A DNA stretch of 64,000 nucleotides from Paracoccus kondratievae (GTDB lineage Bacteria; Pseudomonadota; Alphaproteobacteria; Rhodobacterales; Rhodobacteraceae): the NCBI RefSeq assembly GCF_009301415.1, contig NZ_CP045072.1, positions 735,001-799,000 of the forward strand. The letters are read 5' to 3'. The notes beneath the pieces were generated by a model. That model worked only from the letters and a program-made list of their open reading frames with translations. It was not told the DNA's origin and made no database searches. Shown here one piece after another: positions 37,934-47,269 of the stretch. The position numbers and the translations under genes are program-made. How positions within the stretch are numbered: the stretch's first letter is position 1; every line of letters starts with the position of its first letter.

Positions 37934-38340
37934 CTACGCCCGGGCTGCGGAGGCTTTTTGCCGTCCGGGCGGCGGCTTCCGCGAGCTGCCCGATTGCGCC
38001 AGCAGGTTGTCCAGCGCCTCGGCTTCCGACAGGAAATCAGGATCCTTCTTTCCCGCGGCGAAGCCCAGGATGGCGCCGAGATCGCCGCGCAGCACGATGG
38101 CCAGTTCGCCCTCCTCCGGCACCAGCGTCACCTGGTCGACCAGCGAGCGCAGGATGTCCGCCGCCTGCGCGCGGCTGTCCTCGTGCCGCAGGTTCTCGGA
38201 AAGCGCGGCGATCCGTTGGGCATAGAGCGCCGCCATGTTCGGGTGCAGCAGGGGTGGTGGCTCGTTCGCATTGGCCAGCTTCTCCGTCAGCTCGGCCTTG
38301 CGGGTTTCCAGCTGCGCAGTCTTGTCCTTCCGCATTGTGA
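37934..38340 (-). pseudogene. C-terminal remnant of a second large serine recombinase
   Basis: About 130 codons on the minus strand reading MRKDKTAQLETRKAELTEKL ... PPPLLHPNMAALYAQRIAAL ... LRSLVDQVTLVPEEGELAIV, the coiled-coil and C-terminal part of a serine recombinase like that at 2021-3718 (which has LRALIEKIVLTPGPERGELY at the same place). The resolvase and zinc-ribbon domains are missing. It faces the attachment repeat exactly as the intact recombinase does, marking a decayed element inserted at the same site. Upstream of about 38340 the frame no longer looks coding. Confidence 0.85.
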
Positions 38341-38437
38341 TCCGCGACGCATCGGCAGTTGTTGACCTGCGGAGTCGGCAATGGCCCATTCTGTTTCTGG
38401 CTCCTCTATCCCTGGATCTCAATGCACAGATCATAAC

Positions 38438-38644
38438 CTAATGAGACCATTGGCACTTTCTCCGATGCGCGGGAAGCTTACCGATAGCCAGATAAGCTTC
38501 AGATAGAGGTTTGTGAGAAGCTGCGGCACCAGTCTCTCGCGCGTCAATCAGCTCAAGGGTCTGCAAAAGCTTCTCGGCAACTTCCATGTCGCCGTCGGAA
38601 CAGGCACGTTTGATCAGGTGCAGGATTTCGTGGGCGAGGATCAT
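38438..38644 (-). CDS. small hypothetical protein after cueR
   Basis: 68 aa, MILAHEILHLIKRACSDGDM then VAEKLLQTLELIDARETGAA. Mostly helical with no domain I recognise. It starts 2 bp after the cueR stop on the same strand, which supports translation as the last gene of the copA operon. A similar small gene follows other cue regulators in my recollection, but I cannot confirm this. Confidence 0.5.
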   Translation of the reverse strand: MILAHEILHLIKRACSDGDMEVAEKLLQTLELIDARETGAAASHKPLSEAYLAIGKLPAHRRKCQWSH

Positions 38645-38646
38645 AG

Positions 38647-39162
38647 CTACTGATCCTTGGCGCCATAGCTGTTTCTTTTTCCCTGTGCCGAAACAACGGG
38701 CCCGAGGTGCTCGAACTTGTTACCCGTCGCTCTAGAACGACGGCGAGCCTTGGGTATCCTGTCCGAATTACCATCTGCCGAGAGTTCGTCGATGATCGGA
38801 CAGTCCGGTCGGGCATTACCCCGACAGTTTTCGGCAAGATGCTTGAGCGTCATGCTCATCTCCCGGAGTTCGCATGCCTTCCGCTCAAGCTCTTCGACAT
38901 GCTCAAGTGCAACACGCTTGACGTCAGCGCTTGCACGGCTTCGATCTCGCCACAGGGCGAGCAATTCGGTCATTTTTTCGACCGAGAAGCCGAGATCGCG
39001 CGCACGCCTGATGAAGCGCAATGTATGCACATCCTTTTCGGAGTAGTCGCGGTAGCCGCTATCTGTTCGGGATGCCTCCGGGATCAAACCAATCGATTCG
39101 TAGTAGCGGATCATCTTGGCCGAAACGCCCGATGCCGCCGCAGCCTTGCCGATATTCATCAT
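38647..39162 (-). CDS. cueR: Cu(I)-responsive MerR-family regulator CueR
   Basis: 171 aa, MMNIGKAAAASGVSAKMIRY start. The N-terminal HTH and YYESIGLIPEASR are MerR-type; the metal site CRGNARPDC (Cys113, Cys121) has the two-Cys spacing of CueR, which binds Cu(I) and twists the promoter with an overlong spacer into an active form. The protein is about 35 residues longer than E. coli CueR, with a basic tail. Matching CueR boxes lie in front of copA, copZ and the RND genes. It is the fourth gene of the copA operon, so it is probably induced with it. Confidence 0.92.
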   Translation of the reverse strand: MMNIGKAAAASGVSAKMIRYYESIGLIPEASRTDSGYRDYSEKDVHTLRFIRRARDLGFSVEKMTELLALWRDRSRASADVKRVALEHVEELERKACELREMSMTLKHLAENCRGNARPDCPIIDELSADGNSDRIPKARRRSRATGNKFEHLGPVVSAQGKRNSYGAKDQ

Positions 39163-39181
39163 CCTGTCCTTTCTGGAGGGT

Positions 39182-40198
39182 TTATGTGGTCGTTTCTTCG
39201 GGCGTAAAAAACACGTCCGCATGCATGTCCTCGCTCCGCAGACCCAGTTCGCGAAACATGACGCCGGCAGCGTCAATCATGGCGGGGGGTCCCGCCATAT
39301 ATGCCTTCCAGCCATCGAGATCCTGAATGTCACTCATGATCGCATCCGTTACCAGGCCGGTTCGGAAGTGATCGGATCGGCTCATCTCCGAGAGCACGGG
39401 AATGAACTGGAGATTGTCGTAGGTGCTCGCCAGAAGACTGAAATGTTCGACCAGATACAGATCGCGCTCCGTCCGCGCCCCAAAATAGAGATGGATCGGC
39501 TGACGCTGGCCGTTGGCCAGCGCCATTTCGACGATCGACTTGATCGGAGCCAGGCCCGACCCGCCGGCGACCGCCAGAATTGGACCGGTATGCTGTTCGC
39601 GCAAGAATGAATTGCCGAGCGGCCCGCGAACCGAAACCTCGTCACCAACTTTGAGCGACGTGGCGACGTGTTCGCTCGTGGCTCCACCGGGCACATGCCT
39701 GATATGGAATTCGAGATAGGATCGGCCGGGCTGGTTCGCCATCGAATAGTCGCGCGCCGGCACACCGGCAAACGTTACTTGCGCGTACTGGCCGGCCTTG
39801 AACGCGATGGTCTCGCCCGATTCAATCTCCAGCCTGATCTGGCGGATGTCGTGGGTTGCGTCATCGATGGCGACAACGCGGGTCCGATAGGTGCGAACGG
39901 GAAGATCAAGCTTTTCCTCATCCTCGTCTAGCCACACGACCGTACAGTCCGTGAGCGGCTGCGCTCGACACGCTAGGATCAAGCCCTGGTTTCGCTCTTC
40001 ATCCGTCAGGGAAAACCGCGTGTGCGGCAGGAGGTCAACCTCGCCGCTGAGCAGTCGGGACTTACATGAGCCGCAGCGGCCCGAGCGGCATCCATGAGGA
40101 TATGCGATCCCTTCCTCCAGCGCCGTCTCGAGAATGGTGCGGCCAGCCGGGACGGTGATGGTGCGCGCTGCTTGCCGAATTTCGATCTGTCTCGCCAT
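39182..40198 (-). CDS. ferredoxin-NAD(P)H reductase-like flavoprotein with 2Fe-2S domain
   Basis: 338 aa from the ATG at 40198; the longer frame is not coding. Residues 1-95 form a plant-type ferredoxin domain with Cys ligands in CRSGRCGSC and LACRA, residues 100-200 an FAD domain (RDYSMANQPG) and the C-terminal part an NAD(P)-binding domain (GPILAVAGGSGLAPIKSI). This is the layout of oxygenase reductases. In a copper operon it may reduce copper or feed electrons to glutaredoxin; no oxygenase is nearby. 11 bp after the glutaredoxin gene. Confidence 0.85.
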   Translation of the reverse strand: MARQIEIRQAARTITVPAGRTILETALEEGIAYPHGCRSGRCGSCKSRLLSGEVDLLPHTRFSLTDEERNQGLILACRAQPLTDCTVVWLDEDEEKLDLPVRTYRTRVVAIDDATHDIRQIRLEIESGETIAFKAGQYAQVTFAGVPARDYSMANQPGRSYLEFHIRHVPGGATSEHVATSLKVGDEVSVRGPLGNSFLREQHTGPILAVAGGSGLAPIKSIVEMALANGQRQPIHLYFGARTERDLYLVEHFSLLASTYDNLQFIPVLSEMSRSDHFRTGLVTDAIMSDIQDLDGWKAYMAGPPAMIDAAGVMFRELGLRSEDMHADVFFTPEETTT

Positions 40199-40209
40199 GG
40201 CAATCTCCC

Positions 40210-40473
40210 TCAGGCAGTGCCCAATGACAGGGCTTCCGCCAGGCGGGGCTTCTGGTCGGCAAAGGTTCCGTAGAAGACCTGTTCGTTGACGATCGTAATC
40301 GGGGCGACACGCACACCGGTGCGCGCCTTCGCCTCTTCGGCTATCTGGGGATCTGACAGATCCCGCTCTTCGTATGGAACGCCCTGGTCTGCGAGCCACC
40401 GCTTGACAGCATGGCAGTCGGGGCAGGTTGGCGTTGTGTAAAGCACCACCGATGGGCTCTTCGTATTGGTCAT
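40210..40473 (-). CDS. glutaredoxin-family protein
   Basis: 87 aa. The redox motif TTPTCPDC has Cys17 and Cys20 near the N-terminus of a thioredoxin fold, and RVAPITIVNEQVFYG is the cis-Pro strand. Such proteins reduce disulfides or metal centres in the cytoplasm. It lies between copA and the reductase, so the reductase/glutaredoxin pair may keep copper or Cys ligands reduced under copper stress. Confidence 0.88.
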   Translation of the reverse strand: MTNTKSPSVVLYTTPTCPDCHAVKRWLADQGVPYEERDLSDPQIAEEAKARTGVRVAPITIVNEQVFYGTFADQKPRLAEALSLGTA

Positions 40474-40527
40474 CGTTCATTCCTTTTCTTCAGATCTGGC
40501 GAGCCTGCCGGAGCAGGCCCGCATATC

Positions 40528-43086
40528 TCATTCCGCGGGTGCGAGTTCCGGCCGATGGTGCGGGGCAGCACCGCTCTCCACCTGCGCGGGGGGGCGGAAG
40601 GTCTTGAGCCGGAGCGCATTGCCGAGCACGAAGACGCTCGACAGGGCCATGGCGCCGGCGGCGAAGACCGGTGACAGCAGGAGGCCGTAGGCCGGATAGA
40701 GCAGCCCGGCGGCAACGGGGACCAGAGCCGCGTTGTAGGCGAAGGCCCAGAACAGGTTCTGCCGAATGTTCCCAATCGTCGCCTTGGACAGTGCGATTGC
40801 GTTTGGCACGCCTTGCAGACTCCCCGACATCAGCACCACGTCGGCGGCCTCGATGGCAATGTCCGTTCCGGTGCCGATGGCAAGACCGACATCCGCTTCA
40901 GCCAGCGCCGGAGCGTCATTGATGCCGTCGCCGACGAAGGCAACCTTGCCATGCTCAGCCTTGAGGCGACGCACCGCGTCGACCTTGCCGTCCGGCAGGA
41001 CTTCCGCCACCACCTCGTCGATCCCGAGGCGCTTGGCGATAGCTTCGGCCGTCCGCTTGTTGTCGCCGGTGATCATCGCAACCTTGAGGCCGAGATCGTG
41101 CAGCGCTTTAATCGCCGCAGGTGTCGTCTCTTTGATCGGATCGGCCACGGCGATGATCGCCGCGAGTTTGCCCTCAATCGCCGCATAGAGCGGCGACTTG
41201 CCCTCATTGCCGAGACGTTCGGCAACCTTGGCGAAGCCTGCCACGTCATGGCCGAGTTCGGTCATGTAGCGGTCTGCGCCGATCTCGACGCGCTTGCCAC
41301 CGGCCAAGGCCCTGACACCGAAACCCGTCACCGATTCGAAGTTCGACACGGCCGGCAGCGGAATGTCCTCCCCTGCGGCCGCATCCACGATCGCACGGGC
41401 AATCGGATGCTCCGACTTCGCCTCGACGGACGCCACTAGACCGAGGACATCCGCCCGGTCGAAACCCATGGCCAGTTCCAGATCGGTGAGTGCCGGCTTG
41501 CCTTCGGTCAAAGTGCCCGTCTTGTCGACTGCGACGACCCTTGCGTCCTTGAGCAATTGAAGCGCTTCACCCTTGCGGAAGAGCACGCCCAACTCCGCCC
41601 CCCGGCCAGTGCCCACCATGATCGAGGTCGGCGTCGCCAGACCCATGGCGCAGGGGCAGGCGATGATCAGCACGGCGACGGCATTGACCAGCGCGAAAGT
41701 GAGCGCGGGCGACGGCCCGAAATAGAGCCAAGAAGCGAAGGTCAGGGCCGCGACGGCGAAGACCGCCGGCACGAACCACATGGTCACCTTGTCGACCAGC
41801 GCCTGGATCGGCAGTTTCGATCCTTGCGCTTCCTCGACCATGCGGATGATCTGCGACAGTACGGTGTTGCCGCCGACCGCAGTTGCACGGATGGCGAAGG
41901 CGCCCTTCTGGTTGACCGTGCCGCCAACCACCTCGCTGCCCTGCTTCTTGGAGACCGGGATCGGCTCGCCGGTGATCATCGATTCGTCGACATAACTCTC
42001 GCCTTCGATGACCTCACCGTCCACCGGGACGCGATCGCCGGGCCGAACCTCGACAATATCGCCGGAAACGACCGAACCGATCGGCAGGTCGACCGTCTTG
42101 CCGTCCCTGCGCACACGTGCCGTTTTTGCCTGAAGGCCGACGAGACGCTTGATCGCCTCGGATGTCCGGCCTTTGGCACGCGCTTCGAGCAGCCGCCCGA
42201 GCAGGATAAGCGTCACGATCACCGCGGCGGCCTCGAAATAGACGTTTACCGTTCCGGCGGGGAGTAAGCCGGGCGCGAAGGTCGCGACCAGCGAATAGCC
42301 GTAAGCGGCCAGCGTGCCAACTGCGACCAGCGAGTTCATGTCAGGGGCGAGCCGCCCAAGTGCCGGAAGCCCCTTGTCGTAAAAGCGAATGCCCGGAACG
42401 AACAGGACGATGGTTGTCAATACGAATTGGATGTACCAATTCGTCTGCATGCCGATGGTCGAGGCGATCAGGTCATGCATGCCCGGGATGACGTGTGAGC
42501 CCATCTCCAGGATGAAGACCGGCACCGTCAGCACCGCTGCGAGGGTGAAATCTCGGGTCAGTTCGCGGCGTTCTGCTTCCTTCTTCGCGGCGCGATCATC
42601 GGTCTCTACTTGGGCGGCCCCGGATCCTGCCGCGATCACCGTGGCGTCATAGCCCGCGTTTTCGATTGCTGCCACCACTACAGCGGCGTCGGCAGTTCCC
42701 TGGACCGTGGCCTTCTCGGTTGCGAGATTGACGACGGCGTTAGTGACGCCTGGCACGGCCCGGAGGGCCTTTTCGACACGACCCACGCAGGAGGCGCAGG
42801 TCATACCCTCGATCGCCACCTCGAGCGAGGCCGCCGCCGGCGCGGAGAAACTTTCCGGAACCTCATACCCTACATCCTTCACGGCCTTGACGAGCGTGGC
42901 TGGATCAACCGGCTTGTTCGTAGTGATGCTCGCTTTTTCCGTTGCCAGATTGACGATCGCATCGGCGACGCCTGGCACGGTCTTGAGGGCTCTTTCGACA
43001 CGACCCACGCAGGAAGCGCAGGTCATCCCTTCGATGGGGAGTGATATCGTTCCAGACAGGTCTGTTGCTTGAACGGGAGCATTCAT
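40528..43086 (-). CDS. copA: Cu(I)-translocating P1B-type ATPase CopA
   Basis: 852 aa from ATG at 43086. Two N-terminal heavy-metal domains (GMTCASC with Cys23/26 and Cys97/100) precede eight membrane segments. The sixth has the CPC motif ([13 protein letters not shown], near residue 475), phosphorylation site DKTGTLTEG (near 519), the HP motif SEHPIARAI and the hinge [16 protein letters not shown]. It pumps Cu(I) out of the cytoplasm using ATP. First gene of the leftward operon, with a CueR box about 45 bp upstream. Confidence 0.95.
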   Translation of the reverse strand: MNAPVQATDLSGTISLPIEGMTCASCVGRVERALKTVPGVADAIVNLATEKASITTNKPVDPATLVKAVKDVGYEVPESFSAPAAASLEVAIEGMTCASCVGRVEKALRAVPGVTNAVVNLATEKATVQGTADAAVVVAAIENAGYDATVIAAGSGAAQVETDDRAAKKEAERRELTRDFTLAAVLTVPVFILEMGSHVIPGMHDLIASTIGMQTNWYIQFVLTTIVLFVPGIRFYDKGLPALGRLAPDMNSLVAVGTLAAYGYSLVATFAPGLLPAGTVNVYFEAAAVIVTLILLGRLLEARAKGRTSEAIKRLVGLQAKTARVRRDGKTVDLPIGSVVSGDIVEVRPGDRVPVDGEVIEGESYVDESMITGEPIPVSKKQGSEVVGGTVNQKGAFAIRATAVGGNTVLSQIIRMVEEAQGSKLPIQALVDKVTMWFVPAVFAVAALTFASWLYFGPSPALTFALVNAVAVLIIACPCAMGLATPTSIMVGTGRGAELGVLFRKGEALQLLKDARVVAVDKTGTLTEGKPALTDLELAMGFDRADVLGLVASVEAKSEHPIARAIVDAAAGEDIPLPAVSNFESVTGFGVRALAGGKRVEIGADRYMTELGHDVAGFAKVAERLGNEGKSPLYAAIEGKLAAIIAVADPIKETTPAAIKALHDLGLKVAMITGDNKRTAEAIAKRLGIDEVVAEVLPDGKVDAVRRLKAEHGKVAFVGDGINDAPALAEADVGLAIGTGTDIAIEAADVVLMSGSLQGVPNAIALSKATIGNIRQNLFWAFAYNAALVPVAAGLLYPAYGLLLSPVFAAGAMALSSVFVLGNALRLKTFRPPAQVESGAAPHHRPELAPAE

Positions 43087-43130
43087 AGCCGCCTCCTTTT
43101 CTTGTCCTGAATTCCAGCTCGGACAGAAGA

Positions 43131-43209
43131 TGGGGCTTCCAACCATGGGAAGGTCAAGAGATGAGAACGAGAAAAATCGCTATTGACCTTCCCATGGTTG
43201 GAAGCCCCA
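43131..43209. promoter_or_regulatory. mirrored pair of CueR boxes between copA and copZ
   Basis: 43131-43157 and 43183-43209 are perfect 27-bp inverted copies. Each reads outward as ttgaccttcccatggttgga followed by agcccca, matching the CueR operator (an accttcc/ggaag dyad in the long spacer after a -35 ttgacc). One serves copA (minus) and the other copZ (plus); a 25-bp AT-rich gap separates them. A third, one-base-different copy precedes the RND genes. Confidence 0.88.
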
Positions 43210-43246
43210 CATTTGGCAACGTTAAGGTAAGACAAGGAGATTTCTC

Positions 43247-43468
43247 ATGGAACTCAGAATCGAAGACATGACCTGTGGTGGCTGCGCAAAGTCCGTTAGA
43301 CAGGCAATCCTGTCGATTGATCCGAACGCGAGGGTCACGACCAATCCCGAGGCGCGCACGGTCGTGGTCGAGACGACTGCTACCCAGGCGGCACTTCAGC
43401 AGGTCCTTGATGAAGCCGGTTATCCCGCGACCACAAAAACGCCGGGCACGGCCTTGAGAACCTTATGA
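43247..43468 (+). CDS. copZ: CopZ-like heavy-metal-associated copper chaperone
   Basis: 73 aa, [20 protein letters not shown], a single HMA domain with the Cys10-x2-Cys13 copper site. It delivers Cu(I) to CopA in the cytoplasm. First gene after the rightward CueR box, aaggag-like ribosome site 8 bases before ATG. The domain ends with the usual [10 protein letters not shown]. Confidence 0.9.
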   Translation: MELRIEDMTCGGCAKSVRQAILSIDPNARVTTNPEARTVVVETTATQAALQQVLDEAGYPATTKTPGTALRTL

Positions 43469-43481
43469 TCAGAGCAGAGCC

Positions 43482-43886
43482 ATGAACAAACTCACCCCGA
43501 TTTTTATCGCCGGCGCGCTAGCTGTTGCCGGCGGTCTCGCCTACGCGCAATCGCAGATTGGCGAACAAGAACAAGGAGCAACCATGAAACGCAGTGAACA
43601 TGCCGGTCACGGCGCAAGCACGCCTTCCGACAATCCTGTCATTCGCGCCTACCAAGATGTCAGCGACAAGATGCACGCCGATATGGCCATAGAGCTCACG
43701 GGTGATGCAGACGAGGATTTCATGCGCGGCATGATCCCGCACCACCAGGGTGCGATCGATATGGCGCGCGTCGTGCTCGAACATGGAACGGATCCGGAAG
43801 TCCGTAAGCTCGCCGAGGGCGTGATTACTGCCCAGGAAGGCGAAATCGCCATGATGCGCGAATGGCTGGCAAAACGCGGTCAGTGA
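43482..43886 (+). CDS. DUF305 family periplasmic protein (CopM-like)
   Basis: 134 aa. A signal peptide or membrane anchor ([18 protein letters not shown]) is followed by a DUF305 domain with the [20 protein letters not shown] motif and a C-terminal [10 protein letters not shown]. The family is ferritin-like; some members bind copper in the periplasm. It lies 13 bp after copZ, consistent with the copper operon. Confidence 0.88.
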   Translation: MNKLTPIFIAGALAVAGGLAYAQSQIGEQEQGATMKRSEHAGHGASTPSDNPVIRAYQDVSDKMHADMAIELTGDADEDFMRGMIPHHQGAIDMARVVLEHGTDPEVRKLAEGVITAQEGEIAMMREWLAKRGQ

Positions 43887-43992
43887 CAACCGGGAGCGGC
43901 TCTCAGGAGCCGCCTTCCTCCATGAAAAATGCATACGACATGGTTGGGCGGCGTCGCCGTTGACTGTCAAACGACCGAAAGGAAGACGATCA

Positions 43993-45531
43993 ATGCAAAG
44001 GCGTACTTTTCTGGCAAGCCTTGGGGGCCTCGCCGCGGCCGGTCCTGCAATAGCTCAAGAGCACGATATGGGCGGCATGAATGGCCACGGTAATCATGCC
44101 GTGCCCCCCACAAACGCCAACCCGGTTTTGCCGGAGGGACATCCGCTCAAGGAACTGCCACGCCTGTCCAATCAGTCGGCTGCGCCGGGCGTATTCAAGG
44201 CAAAGCTCGCAGCAGAACCAGGCACCATGCGGTTCGCCGAAGGGCTCGATACGCCGGTGCTTCTCTACAACGGCACCAATCCCGTAATCGAAGCACGTGA
44301 GGGTGACAAAGTCGAGATCAGCTTCAAGAACGGAATTCCAGGCGAACCTACGACGATTCACTGGCATGGCATGCCGGTGCCGGCCGACCAGGATGGCAAT
44401 CCGATGGACCCCGTAGCATCGGGTGGTGACCGTATTTATGCGTTTGATCTGCCGGAAGGCAGTGCGGCACCTTACTGGTTCCATCCCCATCCTCATGGTT
44501 TGACCGCCGAGCAGGTTTACCGCGGGCTCGCTGGTGTCTTTCTGGTCAAGCCAAAGGACGATCCCATCCCGTCGGAATATGGCGACACGATCCTCATGCT
44601 CACCGATCTCAGGATCGCCGCCGACGGGACAATGCCAGAAAGCACGATGGCTGATCTGATGAACGGTCGCGTTGGCGATCATGTGCTCGTTAATGGGCAG
44701 AAGAACCCGACGATGGCTGTTGCAGTTGGAGAGAAGCGTCGCTTGCGCCTTTTTAACGCGACGAATGCGCGATTCCTACGGCTCAAGTTCGAGAATGCGA
44801 GCATGACCGTCATAGGAACGGATGGTGGCCTAATCGAAGCCCCTGTCGCCGTCGATGAGCTGCTGCTCGCGCCGGCCGAACGCGCTGAGTTGATTGTTTC
44901 TTTCGACAAGCCGGGAATGGCCATGCTCACGACGCTCGAATATGAGCGCGGCTGGATGGGGCCGGGTAAGCCGAACGAGGCCGACATGACCCTGTTGACG
45001 ACACACGTATCAGATGCGCTGGCAAGCGTAATACCTCCGTTGCCGGCAAAGCTACGCACTATCGAAGCTCTTGAGAATCCGGTTGTCACGCGTCGTTTTG
45101 TGCTGACTGAATCCATGGGCGGTATGAACCATAGTAACATGTCGATGCAGGGCATGGATCACTCCAACATGTCGATGTCTTCCAACAGCATGGAGATGAA
45201 GTTCCTGATCAACGGTGCCAGCTTCGACATGAACCGCATAGACGTCGTTTCGAAAGTCGGACAAGTCGAACTTTGGGAAATCGTCAACGAAGCGGATATG
45301 GACCATCCGTTCCATGTGCATGGGACGCAGTTCCAGATAATCGAGCACGAGAAGGACGGAAAGGTCACCAGGCCAACCTATCGCGCATGGAAGGATACCG
45401 TGAACATCGTGGCCGGAGAAACGGTTCGGATTCTGCTGCGCCAGGATCTGCCGGGACCACGCATGTATCACTGCCATATCCTCGAGCACGAACAGCTCGG
45501 AATGATGGGTACGATTGACGTTCGAGCCTAA
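43993..45531 (+). CDS. multicopper oxidase (CueO/CopA-type), Tat-exported
   Basis: 512 aa from ATG at 43993. Twin-arginine signal MQRRTFLASLGGLAAAGPAI. Copper ligands are in TIHWHGMP, WFHPHPHG, HPFHVHGT and YHCHILEHEQLGMM, giving the T1 and trinuclear sites. A Met/His-rich insert (about residues 374-402, MNHSNMSMQGMDHSNM) resembles CueO's copper-binding loop. It oxidises Cu(I) to the less toxic Cu(II) in the periplasm. It follows DUF305 by 106 bp and probably shares the CueR promoter. Confidence 0.93.
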   Translation: MQRRTFLASLGGLAAAGPAIAQEHDMGGMNGHGNHAVPPTNANPVLPEGHPLKELPRLSNQSAAPGVFKAKLAAEPGTMRFAEGLDTPVLLYNGTNPVIEAREGDKVEISFKNGIPGEPTTIHWHGMPVPADQDGNPMDPVASGGDRIYAFDLPEGSAAPYWFHPHPHGLTAEQVYRGLAGVFLVKPKDDPIPSEYGDTILMLTDLRIAADGTMPESTMADLMNGRVGDHVLVNGQKNPTMAVAVGEKRRLRLFNATNARFLRLKFENASMTVIGTDGGLIEAPVAVDELLLAPAERAELIVSFDKPGMAMLTTLEYERGWMGPGKPNEADMTLLTTHVSDALASVIPPLPAKLRTIEALENPVVTRRFVLTESMGGMNHSNMSMQGMDHSNMSMSSNSMEMKFLINGASFDMNRIDVVSKVGQVELWEIVNEADMDHPFHVHGTQFQIIEHEKDGKVTRPTYRAWKDTVNIVAGETVRILLRQDLPGPRMYHCHILEHEQLGMMGTIDVRA

Positions 45532-46009
45532 GTTTTGGATCGGCACATGAAACAAAGGCCCGCCGCGAAAATAATCGCGGCGCGTTAATTTGGCTACATG
45601 GCTCTGTTGTGGCGTCGCACCGCCGGCTCCTGCTTTTCAGGGGCACATATTCCGCCGCGGGGCGCCGAGACGAAGGCTTGCCTTCTCGTGCCCTAGCGCC
45701 CGCCGACAGCCATTGATTATTTGATTCGGGAAAGCCGCCGGTCACGCTTCCTTAGCGGATTTCCGGCAGCTGAGGCGTTCCGCATGCTGTTCCTACTAAG
45801 CTGAGCCGAACTCCTTCCGACCCGAGCGCATCGGAGAAATCAGCTTTGCTGATGGCCGGATCAAACCCTTGATGAAACACGTCAAGAGCTCCTTCTGAAA
45901 AAATATTCCCCAGGCCTTGACCTTCCCATGGCTGGAAGCTGCACCTTCCAAAAAAAGTCACCGCCGTCTCACGCTGTCCGGTGGCGTACCCTTATGAAGG
46001 AGAACGATA
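45532..46009. other. intergenic stretch with a CueR box; no supported gene
   Basis: 478 bp after the oxidase. Its right end holds the third CueR box. A minus-strand frame (45752-45961) reads a protein-like FHQGFDPAISKADFSDALGS tail but has no recognisable family or start, and overlaps the promoter. The sequence ggctctgttg near 45600 looks like the start of an IS6-type inverted repeat without a transposase, so this may be an old insertion scar. Confidence 0.45.
45917..45944 (+). promoter_or_regulatory. third CueR box, upstream of the RND efflux genes
   Basis: Reads ttgaccttcccatggctgga and continues agct, differing from the copA/copZ boxes by one base within the first 20 and at the distal end. 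It lies about 65 bp upstream of the RND adaptor start. It predicts that the efflux pump responds to copper through CueR. Confidence 0.82.
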
Positions 46010-47269
46010 ATGAGCAGCAAAGCCACCACCCTGTTCCTGACCGGAGCGGTCATCGCCGGTGGTACTCTTGGCACTGTCTATCGCGACGAGGTTAGACCCT
46101 ACGCCGAAAATCTACTGGCGCTTGTTTCGTCGACTGCCGTATCACAAGCCGCTGCGCAGTCGGCTCAAACGCCTGCCCCACAGGTCACTGTCGCCGAAAT
46201 CATCACGCGCAATGTCGCGCCGTCCGCAGAGTTCACCGGCCATCTCGAAGCGACCAAGTCCATCGAACTGCGTCCGCGCGTCGGCGGCGCAATCGACGCC
46301 GTCAGCGTTCCAGAAGGCGGCCTTGTGCGACCGGGCGATCTTCTCTTCCAGATCGACCCGAGACCCTTCCAGGTCGCCCTGGACGCAGCCGAGGCACAGT
46401 TGCAGCAGTCAAAGGTTCTGCTCGACCAGGCCGAGATCGATTTCAAGCGTGCCGAGATGCTGGTTCCGAATGGGGCCGTGTCACGCAAGACGTTTGATGA
46501 CGCGCAGGCAGCACGCCGTCGGCGCCAAGCCCAGGTGGAAATCGCCAAGGCTGCCGTTGCGGCCGCGGAACTTGATCTGTCGTTCACGCGCGTCACGGCA
46601 CCGATTGCCGGGCGCGTTGATCGTGTTCTTGTCACGGAAGGCAATCTCGTCACCGGTGGCAATGCAGGGGCTGCGACCCTGCTCACCACGATCGTCTCGA
46701 CCGACTCGCTCTATGTCTATTTCGATATCGACGAAGCCACCTATCTCGGATTCGTCGCTCGTGCACGCGCATCAGACTCGGGGAGGGTTGGCGGCAAGCT
46801 TCCGGTGCAGGTCGGTTTGATGACCGATACGGGCTTCCCACACGCCGGCGAACTCGACTTTCTCGGCAACCGTGTCGACCGGAGTACGGGAACGATCCGC
46901 GCCAGGGCGGTTGTCAAGAACCCGGATGGCCGGCTGACGCCTGGCCTCTTCGCACGAGTGAAGCTTGTTACCGCCGAACCGGCTCAGACCGTACTCATCG
47001 ACGAACAGGCAATCGGTACCGACCAGGGACGCCGCTACGTTCTGGCTCTCGGAGCCGAGAACAAGGCTGAGTACCGACCGGTTGAACTGGGGCCGATGAT
47101 CGATGGTTTGCGCGTTCTCTCCAGCGGCGTCAAGCCAGGCGAGAAAATTATCATCAAGGGGCTGGTGCGCCCCGGAATGCAAGTTGACCCACAGACGGTT
47201 TCGATGTTGCCGGGCCAATCCGTCGATGGCGGCCGGGCGGCGGCTGCATCGCAGGAGGCGCATCGATGA
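46010..47269 (+). CDS. RND efflux periplasmic adaptor (membrane fusion protein)
   Basis: 419 aa with an N-terminal hydrophobic segment (TTLFLTGAVIAGGTLGTVYR). The lipoyl halves (ELRPRVGGAIDAVSVPEGGL; LSFTRVTAPIAGRVDRVLVT) flank a helical hairpin rich in Ala/Gln (about residues 120-185). Beta-barrel and membrane-proximal domains follow. It resembles MexE/AcrA-type adaptors, not the CusB type with Met-rich copper sites. It overlaps the permease by 4 bp. Expression probably follows copper via the upstream CueR box. Confidence 0.92.
   Translation: MSSKATTLFLTGAVIAGGTLGTVYRDEVRPYAENLLALVSSTAVSQAAAQSAQTPAPQVTVAEIITRNVAPSAEFTGHLEATKSIELRPRVGGAIDAVSVPEGGLVRPGDLLFQIDPRPFQVALDAAEAQLQQSKVLLDQAEIDFKRAEMLVPNGAVSRKTFDDAQAARRRRQAQVEIAKAAVAAAELDLSFTRVTAPIAGRVDRVLVTEGNLVTGGNAGAATLLTTIVSTDSLYVYFDIDEATYLGFVARARASDSGRVGGKLPVQVGLMTDTGFPHAGELDFLGNRVDRSTGTIRARAVVKNPDGRLTPGLFARVKLVTAEPAQTVLIDEQAIGTDQGRRYVLALGAENKAEYRPVELGPMIDGLRVLSSGVKPGEKIIIKGLVRPGMQVDPQTVSMLPGQSVDGGRAAAASQEAHR

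Noticed and set aside
43990..44682. Minus-strand frame opposite the multicopper oxidase
   Set aside because: Antisense shadow; all copper-ligand motifs are in the plus frame.
45592..45615. IS6-type terminal inverted repeat (ggctctgttg)
   Set aside because: Only ten bases match and no second repeat or transposase is present; kept as a weak remark on the gap only.
45752..45961. Small minus-strand protein in front of the RND genes
   Set aside because: No recognised family and it covers the CueR box; more likely chance, though its C-terminal half reads plausibly.
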